Positions 6,239 to 12,903 of a stretch of DNA of 13,293 nt are shown here, one piece after another. Under the pieces are notes generated by a model. The model searched no databases. It saw nothing but the letters and a program-made list of their open reading frames with translations, and had not been told where the DNA came from. Origin of the DNA: Sedimentisphaerales bacterium. GTDB lineage: Bacteria; Planctomycetota; Phycisphaerae; Sedimentisphaerales; Anaerobacaceae. Within the stretch, counting starts at the first letter, position 1. Each line of letters begins with the position of its first letter. The stretch spans positions 1-13,293 of the forward strand of contig JAFGTU010000439.1 of the NCBI GenBank assembly GCA_016933985.1, read 5' to 3'. Position numbers and translations under genes: made by a program.

Positions 6239-6916
6239 TCAGTCGATTAGATTTCGAATGGTCTGAGGGTTAATCTGCTCGAGCGAGTCGCAGATCAAAT
6301 CGGCGTCTGCGAGGTTTGTTGCGCTTGTAGTGTTAGTTACGGCGATGCACTTTGCGCGGGCGGCCTTTGCTGCACGGACGCCGTCAGGCGCATCTTCAAT
6401 TACGACGCAGCGTCCCGGCTCAATTCCCAGGCGCTCCGCCGCCAGGAGAAAGAGGTCGGGGGCGGGTTTTCTCCGCTTGACGTCGTTGCCGCTGATGTGC
6501 GCCATTTTCTCATAAGGCGCTCTGACGGATTTGACAATCGCACGCGACTTCTCGAATGACCCCGATGTCGCAATAGCCAGCCGGAAATCGTCGCTCGCCA
6601 GGGCCGCATCGATCAACTCCAACACGCCCGGAAAAGTAGGCAGAGGCTCATTGGCCAGCGTCTCCATAAAATACTTCTCCCGCAACTGCGTGCCCGCCTT
6701 CGCCTGCTCGTCGCTAAGCTCCATCCCGTGCGCCCTGGCCCCGGCCCGGACGTACTCCTCATCGCCCCGTCCGATCCCCGCCACGAAATCCTCATCCCTC
6801 ATTCCCTTGAGTCCGAAAAGCTTCTCAAAGGCCCTGGCAGTCACCTTGGCGTTCACCGCCTCGGTATCGGCAATCACGCCGTCAACATCGAATATCAACC
6901 CGTATAGTTTACCCAT
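6239..6916 (-). CDS. HAD-superfamily phosphatase/phosphomutase
   Basis: A 225-residue cytoplasmic enzyme of HAD subfamily IA with a helical cap (about 17-85). Motif I is FDVDGVIADTE (9-19) with nucleophile Asp10 and general acid Asp12. Motif II is ATSGS (116-120). The motif III lysine is Lys150 in KRRKPAPD, and motif IV is VIEDAPDGV (172-180) with Glu174 and Asp175. The pattern is that of the beta-phosphoglucomutase/phosphoglycolate phosphatase-like group, which acts on small phosphorylated sugars or acids; the exact substrate cannot be read from sequence. The start at 6916 has a GGGG about 8 nt upstream. The gene is divergent from the ECF sigma gene and ahead of, but separately spaced from, the exported-protein gene, so functional linkage is doubtful. 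Confidence 0.9.
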   Translation of the reverse strand: MGKLYGLIFDVDGVIADTEAVNAKVTARAFEKLFGLKGMRDEDFVAGIGRGDEEYVRAGARAHGMELSDEQAKAGTQLREKYFMETLANEPLPTFPGVLELIDAALASDDFRLAIATSGSFEKSRAIVKSVRAPYEKMAHISGNDVKRRKPAPDLFLLAAERLGIEPGRCVVIEDAPDGVRAAKAARAKCIAVTNTTSATNLADADLICDSLEQINPQTIRNLID

Positions 6917-6949
6917 CGTCGAAGCCCCAAAACAGTCTGAAACGCTGCT

Positions 6950-6959
6950 ATGTTAACAT
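6950..6959. promoter_or_regulatory. 10-bp palindrome between divergent genes
   Basis: ATGTTAACAT is a perfect palindrome placed 33 bp before the HAD start codon and about 40 bp before the TATAAT box of the sigma gene. It could be a small operator site. It is short enough to occur by chance. Confidence 0.25.
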
Positions 6960-6999
6960 CTGCTACCTTTTTTGGCACGTCTTTATCCTCATCTGCACT

Positions 7000-7005
7000 T
7001 ATAAT
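7000..7005 (+). promoter_or_regulatory. Perfect -10 box upstream of the sigma gene
   Basis: TATAAT at 7000-7005 matches the consensus exactly. The best -35-like hexamer, TTGGCA (6972-6977), is 22 bp away, which is too far for normal sigma70 spacing, so the promoter may need an activator or the -35 contact may be weak. Transcription would start near 7012. The leader to the ATG at 7148 would be about 136 nt and contains CGCTCG (7089-7094) complementary to CGAGCG (7134-7139), which overlaps the probable ribosome site. Confidence 0.4.
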
Positions 7006-7147
7006 CAGTGAAATGTTTGAGACTCCGTGCCGAGTTGTCGCTGTTGATGGTGCGGAGAAAATACGGTTTTCTTTAGACCAAAATCATACGCTCGGTCGTT
7101 TCAAGGGTGGCAATCGATTGTTATGTGATTTGGCGAGCGACGCATCG

Positions 7148-7693
7148 ATGTTGGAAGACAGGCTGCTTATACGCAGGTTCAATCACGGCGACGGGGACGC
7201 CCTTTGCCGGATATACCGAAAGTACCGAGACGATTTGCTCAAGGTGGCCGCTGCTCTCTTGAACGACGCAAGCGCCGCAGAAGATGTTGTGCACGATGTC
7301 TTCGTATCCTTCGCGCAAAGCGTCGGCAATTTCCGGCTGAGGGGAAGTCTAAAAGGCTATTTGTCGATATGTACGGCAAATCGTGCGCGTGACAAGAACC
7401 GGGCGATGAGGCGAAGTCCCGCTGTCGGGCTGGACCAGGCCCAGTGTGTTAGCGTGAACAAGCCTCGGCCGGACCAGTCCGCAGCACGCGACGAGTTGGC
7501 GGGCCAACTGGCCCATGCGATGACTCAGCTTCCATACGAGCAGCGGGAGGTAATAGTCCTTCATCTGCAAAGCAGTATGAGGTTCAGGCAAATCGCCAAA
7601 TCGAAAGACGTCTCAGCCAACACTATTCGAAGCCGATATCGGTATGGCCTGGACAAGCTCCGTTCAATATTGAATGGCGAGTTAGAAAAATGA
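7148..7693 (+). CDS. ECF-type RNA polymerase sigma factor
   Basis: A 181-residue sigma70-family factor of the extracytoplasmic-function type, made of region 2 and region 4 only. Region 2 (about 18-84) includes DALCRIYRKYRDDLLKVA, the conserved AEDVVHDVFVSFAQ (44-57) and the promoter-melting segment up to ANRARDKNR. Region 4 (about 122-174) includes LPYEQREVIVLHL and a helix-turn-helix around FRQIAKSKDVSANTIRSRYRYGL. The frame stays open upstream to 6950, but the N-terminal extra residues lack sigma features, and MLEDRLLIRRF is a natural beginning, so 7148 is preferred. An ATG at 7013, next to the predicted transcription start, is an alternative. Its stop codon overlaps the next gene by ATGA, the arrangement expected for a sigma/anti-sigma pair. 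Target promoters are unknown. Confidence 0.92.
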   Translation: MLEDRLLIRRFNHGDGDALCRIYRKYRDDLLKVAAALLNDASAAEDVVHDVFVSFAQSVGNFRLRGSLKGYLSICTANRARDKNRAMRRSPAVGLDQAQCVSVNKPRPDQSAARDELAGQLAHAMTQLPYEQREVIVLHLQSSMRFRQIAKSKDVSANTIRSRYRYGLDKLRSILNGELEK

Positions 7694-9870
7694 AGTATTC
7701 AGAAGACATAGAGCGTTTGATTAAGAATTCATATCTCGACGACATCGAGACCTCGGCCGACTCCGACACGGATGAAAGAATCCTCAAAGACGCCTTGGCC
7801 GCGATGAAGAAAGCACAAAAAGCGAGACCGACGCCGACCCCGCCGGTTCTCTGGAGAATAATTATGAGAAGTAGAATCACAAAATTAGCCGTTGCCGCCG
7901 TCATAATAGTTGCGGCTTGGCTGGGCCTGGTCTTCCTCGGCCCGGCCGGCGGTGTGGCCTTGGCAGAAGTGCTCGAACAAATCGAGCAAATCAACACCTT
8001 TGCGTACACAATGAAAATGACAATGAAAAATGTTCCTTCAATGCCAACAAAAGATGCGCTGGAGACGGAAATGAAGGTCTTCGTCGCAAAAGACATTGGC
8101 ATGCGAATGACCGGCAACGGAGGATACAACTTCCTCGGCGATACCTATGTCCTTCTTAACGAAAACGCCATTGTCTCGGTCATGCACCGGCGGAAAAACT
8201 ACGTGCGCATCAAGCTGACCGATGACGCATTGGAAAAGATTCAAAAGGAAAACGGCGACCCAAGGGCGATACTCAGGCAGTTCACCGAGAACGAATACAC
8301 CGAGCTTGGCCGCAGCGTGATCGACGGCATAGAGGTCGAAGGCTTTGAGTCCAACAACCCTGCTATCGCCGAAAACGCCCTCGGCGATGTGGTCGGTCGG
8401 ATTTGGGTCGATGTCGAATCCAAGCTCCCCGTTCGATACACCATCGAAGTCGCAGCCGAAGACGGCGAAATGATGATGGATATGACGGTCTGTGACTTTG
8501 AGTGGGGCATCGAGATCGACCCGGAAACCTTCACCCTTGAGATACCGGCCGACTACAAGCTCGCCGCCGAAGTCGAATTGTCCGACGAAGAGCAGTTCCA
8601 TCTCGAAGTCCTGGGCCTCTTCGCCCAGCTTAGCGGGGGCAGATACCCCAGCGAGCTGAATGTCATGAAAATTATGGAGGAATTCCAGAACGAGATGATT
8701 ACTCATTTCGGCGACCCGATGACCGAGCCGTCTCAGCCCGAAGGTCTGCAGAAGATGATGAACCTGCAGATGGTCGGCACGCTCTTTGCGTCCCTGGCAT
8801 CGGAAGATAAAGATCTGGCCTACCACGGCGACATTGTCACAGCCCAGTTTCCGGACGCAGTATTGATGCGATGGAAGACCGAGAGCGGCAAGTACAAGGT
8901 GATTTTCGGCGATTTGTCTGTCGGAGAAGTCGATGCTGCGGAATTGGAGGAACTCGAAACCGCATCGCTGAATCTCTCGCGGACCGCTATCAATCCGGAA
9001 CCGGCCGACGGAGCCGAAGGGACAGCTCTAACAGGGCTCAAGCTAACTTGGATGCCCGGTTCTTATGCCGTCGCCCACAGGGTCTATTTCGGCCCCGATC
9101 CCGACAGACTGGCGCTGCTCGGTGAGGTGACAACCGAATCGGCCGAGCCGGCGACGCTTGAGAGAAGAGCCACATATTACTGGCGAATCGACGAGGTCCA
9201 GGCCGACGGCTCGATTGCAACCGGAGACCTCTGGAGCTTCCACACGGGCCGACTCGTCGCACACTGGAAACTCGACGAAGGCGAAGGCGACACTATAGCC
9301 AATTCAGCCAGCCCCGGATACGACGGCAGAATAATCGGCGGCCCGACATGGGCAGTCGGAAAACTCGGAAGCGCACTCGAGTTCGGAAGCGACGGCGGAT
9401 ACATCGAAATCACAGACAGCAATGACTTCGCCGTCACACGCCGGATAACGGTCTCGGCCTGGATTAAGACAGACAAGATCGTCAGGCAATGGCAGGCGAT
9501 TGTCACAAAGGGAGACCGCTCCTGGCGGCTCCAAGGATCTCGCAATGGTTATGCCCTCGAATTCAGCGCATCCGGCCTGCTCATACCGGGCAACAGATGG
9601 GGCAGCCTCTACGGCGTCACCGACGTAAACGACGGCAACTGGCATCACGTCGCAGGCGTATATGACGGCGAGAAGATATACCTTTATATCGACGGAAGGG
9701 TCGATAGCGTCAAGCCTGCGTCCGGCGGAATACGCCTCGACGACAGGCAGGTTAGAATCGGCGACAACGCTCAGCACCCCGGGCGCTACTGGAACGGCCT
9801 TATCGACGATGTCCGCATCTACAGCTATGGCATGAGCCCCGAAGAAGTCGCGGCACTGGCAGAGGAATGA
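7690..9870 (+). CDS. Single-pass anti-sigma-like sensor with LolA/RseB-like, Fn3-like and LamG domains
   Basis: A 726-residue membrane protein translated from an ATGA overlap with the sigma gene. Residues 1-60 are cytoplasmic, charged and helical, and hold no cysteine, so this is not a zinc-binding anti-sigma domain. A membrane helix follows (about 64-84). Residues 92-292 resemble the LolA/RseB lipoprotein-sorting fold: SVMHRRKNYVRIKL, GRIWVDVESKLPVRYTIEV and the closing IDPETFTLEIPADYKL. Residues 295-425 are a mainly helical linker domain. Residues 433-519 look Fn3-like, with YYWRIDEVQADG and LWSFHTG. Residues 522-712 form a LamG/concanavalin-like domain: VAHWKLDEGEGDTIANSAS, ITVSAWIKTD, GNWHHVAGVYDG, IYLYIDGR and GLIDDVRIYSYGMS. 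The likely role is to hold the sigma factor at the membrane and respond to an envelope or glycan signal. That role is inferred from gene order and domains. Confidence 0.85.
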   Translation: MKYSEDIERLIKNSYLDDIETSADSDTDERILKDALAAMKKAQKARPTPTPPVLWRIIMRSRITKLAVAAVIIVAAWLGLVFLGPAGGVALAEVLEQIEQINTFAYTMKMTMKNVPSMPTKDALETEMKVFVAKDIGMRMTGNGGYNFLGDTYVLLNENAIVSVMHRRKNYVRIKLTDDALEKIQKENGDPRAILRQFTENEYTELGRSVIDGIEVEGFESNNPAIAENALGDVVGRIWVDVESKLPVRYTIEVAAEDGEMMMDMTVCDFEWGIEIDPETFTLEIPADYKLAAEVELSDEEQFHLEVLGLFAQLSGGRYPSELNVMKIMEEFQNEMITHFGDPMTEPSQPEGLQKMMNLQMVGTLFASLASEDKDLAYHGDIVTAQFPDAVLMRWKTESGKYKVIFGDLSVGEVDAAELEELETASLNLSRTAINPEPADGAEGTALTGLKLTWMPGSYAVAHRVYFGPDPDRLALLGEVTTESAEPATLERRATYYWRIDEVQADGSIATGDLWSFHTGRLVAHWKLDEGEGDTIANSASPGYDGRIIGGPTWAVGKLGSALEFGSDGGYIEITDSNDFAVTRRITVSAWIKTDKIVRQWQAIVTKGDRSWRLQGSRNGYALEFSASGLLIPGNRWGSLYGVTDVNDGNWHHVAGVYDGEKIYLYIDGRVDSVKPASGGIRLDDRQVRIGDNAQHPGRYWNGLIDDVRIYSYGMSPEEVAALAEE

Positions 9871-9893
9871 CCTCCACCTTCAAACTGAAAGAG

Positions 9894-9926
9894 AAAAGGC
9901 CGGGCCCATACTTCCCGGCCTTTTTT
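9894..9926 (+). terminator. Intrinsic terminator of the sigma/sensor operon
   Basis: GGCCGGG (9898-9904) pairs with CCCGGCC (9914-9920) around a 9-nt loop, with AAAA before and TTTTTT after the stem. It lies 24 bp after the stop of the sensor gene and separates it from the phosphatase gene. The A-tract lets it work partly in the reverse direction as well. Confidence 0.92.
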
Positions 9927-10067
9927 CTTCTTCACTCTCAACACAATCATTCCGCCGGTTGCAATCTCTATGTGGATTTAGTATTTTGGCGGCATTGAGG
10001 TCTATGGTCGATGTATTGGGCCAGCTTCGAGATTTGTTCCGAACTTTCATAATATAGAAATGAGACG

Positions 10068-11918
10068 ATGAACATGGGTAGGTCAATCATCAAGGATATC
10101 GTTTTGGGCTTTGTTGTAGTCGGCTTGTTTGCCGCCGGTTGCGAGGCCGGCGCGGCCGACCTGAGCATCCCCCAAGTATCCCGCGATAAGGTCATCTGCT
10201 TTGCGCTATACACGGTGCACAACAATACCCTCAAACTCACCGCCCAGTTCTATCCGCTCCAGGAAGGCGAGAGCAGGAAGGCACGCCTGGAGATCAAAGA
10301 CGGCCGCGACTGGAAGCAGGTCGCCGAGGCTGATATTATCGAACAGGGCTGGACCGCGCCGTTTCGCGTCGAAAACTGGGACATGACGAAAACCGTCGAT
10401 TATCGCGTTGCTCACGGAAAGAACGCCTACTATACCGGCACAATCAAGAAAGACCCGATCAAGAAGAATACCATCGTAGTCGCGGCGTTCACCGGCAACT
10501 CGATCTATCCCGGCCATGGCGGCGACATACCCAGAACAGATATCGTCGAAAACCTCAAGAAGATAAAGCCCGACCTGCTCTTCTTCTCAGGCGACCAGGT
10601 CTATGACCACAACAGGCATTATGCCTACTGGCTCAAGTTCGGCAGGGACTTCGGCGACATTATCCGAATCACCCCCACGATAACAATCCCCGACGACCAC
10701 GACGTCGGACAGGCAAACCTATGGGGTGCAGGCGGAAAGAAATCGAATGTCGGAGCCGGACACGACGGCGGCTATTTCAAGCCCGTCGAATACGTCAAAG
10801 AGGTCGAGCGAGCACAGACAAGCCACCTGCCAGACCCTTATGATCCCACTCCCATCCAGCGAGGCATCGGCGTCTATTACACGTCGCTGAACGTGGGCGG
10901 AATCAGCTTTGCCATCATTGAGGACCGCAAGTTCAAGTCCGGCCCGGAGGGCCTCGTACCAAAGCAGGGCCCTCGCCCGGACCATATCCTCAATCCCGAC
11001 TACGACCCCAAGAGCGTCGATGTCCCCGGGGCCGTGCTACTGGGCGAGAGTCAACTGAAATTCCTCCGCGAATGGGGCCAGGACTGGAAGGGAGCCGAAA
11101 TGAAGGCCGTCCTCTCGCAGACTGTTCTTTGCGGCGGCGCACATATCCACGGGAAAACCGGCAATCGCCTTCACGCCGATATGGACTCCAACGGCTGGCC
11201 CCAGACCGGACGCAACAAGGCAATCGCCGAGATAAGAAGGGCCTTTGCAATCCATATCGCCGGCGACCAGCACCTCGCAACCATCTTCCACCACGGCATC
11301 GACGATTGGAACGACTCCTGCTATTCCTTCTGCGTCCCCTCGATTGCTAACCTGTATCTGCGCTGGTGGCGACCGTTGGAGCCAGGCAAGAATCGCGAGC
11401 CGGGAGCGCCCGAATACACCGGCGAATTCCTCGACGGCTTCGGCAACAAAGTGACATTGCTGGCCGTCGCCAACCCGAGTCCCGAACCGAACGGCGGCAG
11501 CAAGCTCACTACGCGCGCCGCAGGCTTCGGAATCGTAAAGTTCGATAAGAAAACCAGACAAATTACCCTCGAATGCTGGCCGAGAAACGTGGATATCACC
11601 TCCCTCGACTCCAAGCCGTACCCCGGCTGGCCCAGGACTATCGATCAGCAGGACAACTACGGTCGAAAGGCGGTTGCCTATCTGCCCACCCTGAAGGTAA
11701 GCGGCATGACCGACCCGGTAGTACAGGTAATCGACCAGGCCGACGAAGAAATCCTCTACACCCTCCGAATCAACGGCAAGTCGTTCCGCCCGAAGGTATT
11801 CAGAGAAGGAAAATACACAATCAAAGTAGGCGAGTTGGGAACGGACAACGTCAAAACCCTAAAAGACATCGAATCGCTCCCGCCCGAAAAAAAAGAGACG
11901 CTAAAAGTGAAACTGTGA
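10068..11918 (+). CDS. Exported PhoD-like metallophosphatase
   Basis: A 616-residue protein with an N-terminal export signal (hydrophobic IVLGFVVVGLFAAGC, 11-25). Cys25 follows AAG, a weak lipobox, so it may be a lipoprotein; otherwise cleavage after AGAA (27-30) fits. No twin-arginine motif is seen, unlike classical PhoD. Residues 40-130 form a beta-rich N-terminal domain. The calcineurin-like core carries LLFFSGDQVYD (170-180, metal ligand Asp176), TIPDDHD (206-212), FAIIEDRKFKSGP (281-293) and HIAGDQHLATIFHHG (396-410, with Asp400 and His402). These are PhoD-family metal and phosphate sites, so phosphomonoester or phosphodiester hydrolysis outside the cytoplasm is expected. A beta-rich tail of about 100 residues follows. 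It stands alone between the terminator and a repeat-rich spacer. A weak promoter (TCGAGA 10027-10032, TAATAT 10050-10055) may precede it. Confidence 0.85.
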   Translation: MNMGRSIIKDIVLGFVVVGLFAAGCEAGAADLSIPQVSRDKVICFALYTVHNNTLKLTAQFYPLQEGESRKARLEIKDGRDWKQVAEADIIEQGWTAPFRVENWDMTKTVDYRVAHGKNAYYTGTIKKDPIKKNTIVVAAFTGNSIYPGHGGDIPRTDIVENLKKIKPDLLFFSGDQVYDHNRHYAYWLKFGRDFGDIIRITPTITIPDDHDVGQANLWGAGGKKSNVGAGHDGGYFKPVEYVKEVERAQTSHLPDPYDPTPIQRGIGVYYTSLNVGGISFAIIEDRKFKSGPEGLVPKQGPRPDHILNPDYDPKSVDVPGAVLLGESQLKFLREWGQDWKGAEMKAVLSQTVLCGGAHIHGKTGNRLHADMDSNGWPQTGRNKAIAEIRRAFAIHIAGDQHLATIFHHGIDDWNDSCYSFCVPSIANLYLRWWRPLEPGKNREPGAPEYTGEFLDGFGNKVTLLAVANPSPEPNGGSKLTTRAAGFGIVKFDKKTRQITLECWPRNVDITSLDSKPYPGWPRTIDQQDNYGRKAVAYLPTLKVSGMTDPVVQVIDQADEEILYTLRINGKSFRPKVFREGKYTIKVGELGTDNVKTLKDIESLPPEKKETLKVKL

Positions 11919-11970
11919 AAAACGGGCACCTGCGGTGACTCCGCCATAGCGGCAATAGATTGCGTATTTG

Positions 11971-12052
11971 GTCATTGCGAGCGGAGCGAAGCAATCTCAT
12001 CCGTTCGAGAGCAGGAGATTGCCGCGGCCTTCTTCAAAGGCCTTGCAATGAC
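11971..12052. repeat. 82-bp palindromic (MITE/REP-like) repeat
   Basis: The ends are perfect inverted repeats, GTCATTGC (11971-11978) and GCAATGAC (12045-12052). Nested inside are GCAATCTC (11991-11998) with GAGATTGC (12015-12022), and GGCCTT with AAGGCC around a 5-nt loop. I recognise the GAGCGGAGCGAAGCAATCTC motif as part of a dispersed intergenic repeat seen in many unrelated bacterial genomes. It carries no gene and would depend on a transposase elsewhere, if it is mobile at all. Confidence 0.75.
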
Positions 12053-12124
12053 CGCGATTCGGTAGGGTGTGTCCCCATTTATCGGGATTGCACAATCGGA
12101 ACTCAAGTGCTCATATTTTGAATT

Positions 12125-12180
12125 TCGGTCATTGGAATTTTGAATTTGCTTAGGATTTCGAGATTCGGATTTCGAATTTT
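12125..12180. repeat. AT-rich degenerate heptamer repeat
   Basis: The stretch divides into 7-bp steps: TTGGAAT, TTTGAAT, TTGCTTA, GGATTTC, GAGATTC, GGATTTC, GAATTTT. Two units are identical and others differ by a few bases. It has no coding potential. It resembles AT-rich intergenic filler common in some uncultured bacterial genomes, and shares the 7-bp period of the array at 2871-2905. Confidence 0.6.
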
Positions 12181-12204
12181 CCGCGCAGCGGGACAATTGG
12201 GTGA

Positions 12205-12234
12205 TGGCCGTGGGGCCCCGGTGCCCCACGGCCA
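12205..12234. repeat. Strong hairpin, 12-bp stem, no U-tract
   Basis: GGCCGTGGGGC (12206-12216) and GCCCCACGGCC (12223-12233) pair perfectly around a 6-nt loop, with a further T-A pair outside. No T-run follows on either strand, so it is not a standard intrinsic terminator. It may act as a transcript-end stabiliser between the convergent phosphatase and small membrane protein genes. The outer seven bases match those of the hairpin at 139-163. Confidence 0.7.
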
Positions 12235-12338
12235 ATCAGTGTTGCGTACACCCCCTCCGAAGAGTTCATTGGCAACCTTCGCCCTAAGAACACGTTAGCA
12301 TTCAAGACAATTACTCCGGGTCGGCTTTCCTTACCTTT

Positions 12339-12608
12339 CTATTTGTTTGATTGGGACTGATGTTCGTCGAATTTTTGTTTGATGAATTTCGCCGCCCTCT
12401 GCGCCGCCTCTTTGCCGGCGCCGACAGCCTTGTGCATCCCCGAATTAAAGGACATTGCGAAGCTGCTCACCTGGAAATTTGTGTTAAGAAGGCTTGTTTG
12501 CCCGCCGCCCTGGTCCTGAGGCGCAGGCGCCAACGCGTAGATCGCCGTCGCAAAACCGGCGAAATAAACTATCAGCAGAAAGATGAACTTGCTTCTCCAA
12601 CCTCTCAT
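12339..12608 (-). CDS. Small single-pass membrane protein, unknown function
   Basis: An 89-residue protein. Basic residues (RGWRSK) precede one hydrophobic helix, FIFLLIVYFAGFATAIYAL (8-26), followed by a proline/glutamine/glycine-rich linker (28-37). A polar region ends in a basic amphipathic helix (about 58-82, GMHKAVGAGKEAAQRAAKFIKQKF). The helix could be a membrane anchor or an uncleaved signal sequence. The ATG at 12608 is preferred to the in-frame ATG at 12650 because an AAGGGG site lies about 5 nt before it and it gives a normal N-terminus. I recognise no family. It converges on the phosphatase gene across the repeat-rich spacer and is divergent from the GLUG gene. Its coding status rests on the clear ribosome site and the sensible topology. 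Confidence 0.65.
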   Translation of the reverse strand: MRGWRSKFIFLLIVYFAGFATAIYALAPAPQDQGGGQTSLLNTNFQVSSFAMSFNSGMHKAVGAGKEAAQRAAKFIKQKFDEHQSQSNK

Positions 12609-12746
12609 TTTTTCCCCTTCTCCAAATACGCTCAACACTGTGCAACACATTTAACCCGGTCTCGGCCCCCAGCCGGTCCTACTTGTCTCTACATAATATC
12701 TAATAAACAAACCACCCCAAGCCAAAGAATTCCCCTCAGAAAGTTC

Positions 12747-12775
12747 TTGATTTTCCCGCCCGGATTTGGTAAACT
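12747..12775 (+). promoter_or_regulatory. Possible promoter of the GLUG-protein gene
   Basis: TTGATT (12747-12752) and TAAACT (12770-12775) are 17 bp apart, each matching four of six consensus bases. Transcription would start near 12782 and give a leader of about 120 nt. Confidence 0.35.
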
Positions 12776-12818
12776 ATTATTCGGCCCGGCGGCGTAGAAA
12801 AGCGAACCTGATTTCGTG

Positions 12819-12889
12819 GCGTGTGCACCTCGTTTGCGCACGCAGAATTATCAACAAGCCGGGAGCGTGAGCGACCGGGTAAGCTTTTT
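12819..12889 (+). promoter_or_regulatory. Structured 5' leader before the GLUG gene
   Basis: Two hairpins can form in the presumed leader. GCGTGTGC (12819-12826) pairs with GCGCACGC (12836-12843), with one G-U pair. Downstream, AAG-CCGG (12856-12862) pairs with CCGG (12875-12878) and CTT (12884-12886), and five T residues (12885-12889) follow. The second resembles a weak terminator or attenuator. It matches no riboswitch class I know. The ribosome site AGGTAGG (12894-12900) comes directly after. Confidence 0.3.
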
Positions 12890-12903
12890 GGATAGGTAGG
12901 AAG

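Noticed and set aside
6972..6989. Sigma54-type promoter suggested by TGGCACG
   Set aside because: The -12 element TTGC is missing at the required distance.
8038..8826. 262-codon minus-strand frame inside the sensor gene
   Set aside because: Antisense shadow caused by GC-rich codon use; the plus frame has clear domains.
11037..11561. 174-codon minus-strand frame inside the phosphatase gene
   Set aside because: Antisense shadow; the plus frame has the metal-site motifs.
12351..12797. 148-codon plus-strand frame over the small membrane protein
   Set aside because: Opposite-strand shadow of the better supported minus-strand gene. The translation is rich in R, P and C, without a ribosome site.
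12819..12889. Cyclic-di-GMP riboswitch in the GLUG leader
   Set aside because: The conserved core of the known class I and class II aptamers is absent; only generic hairpins are seen.
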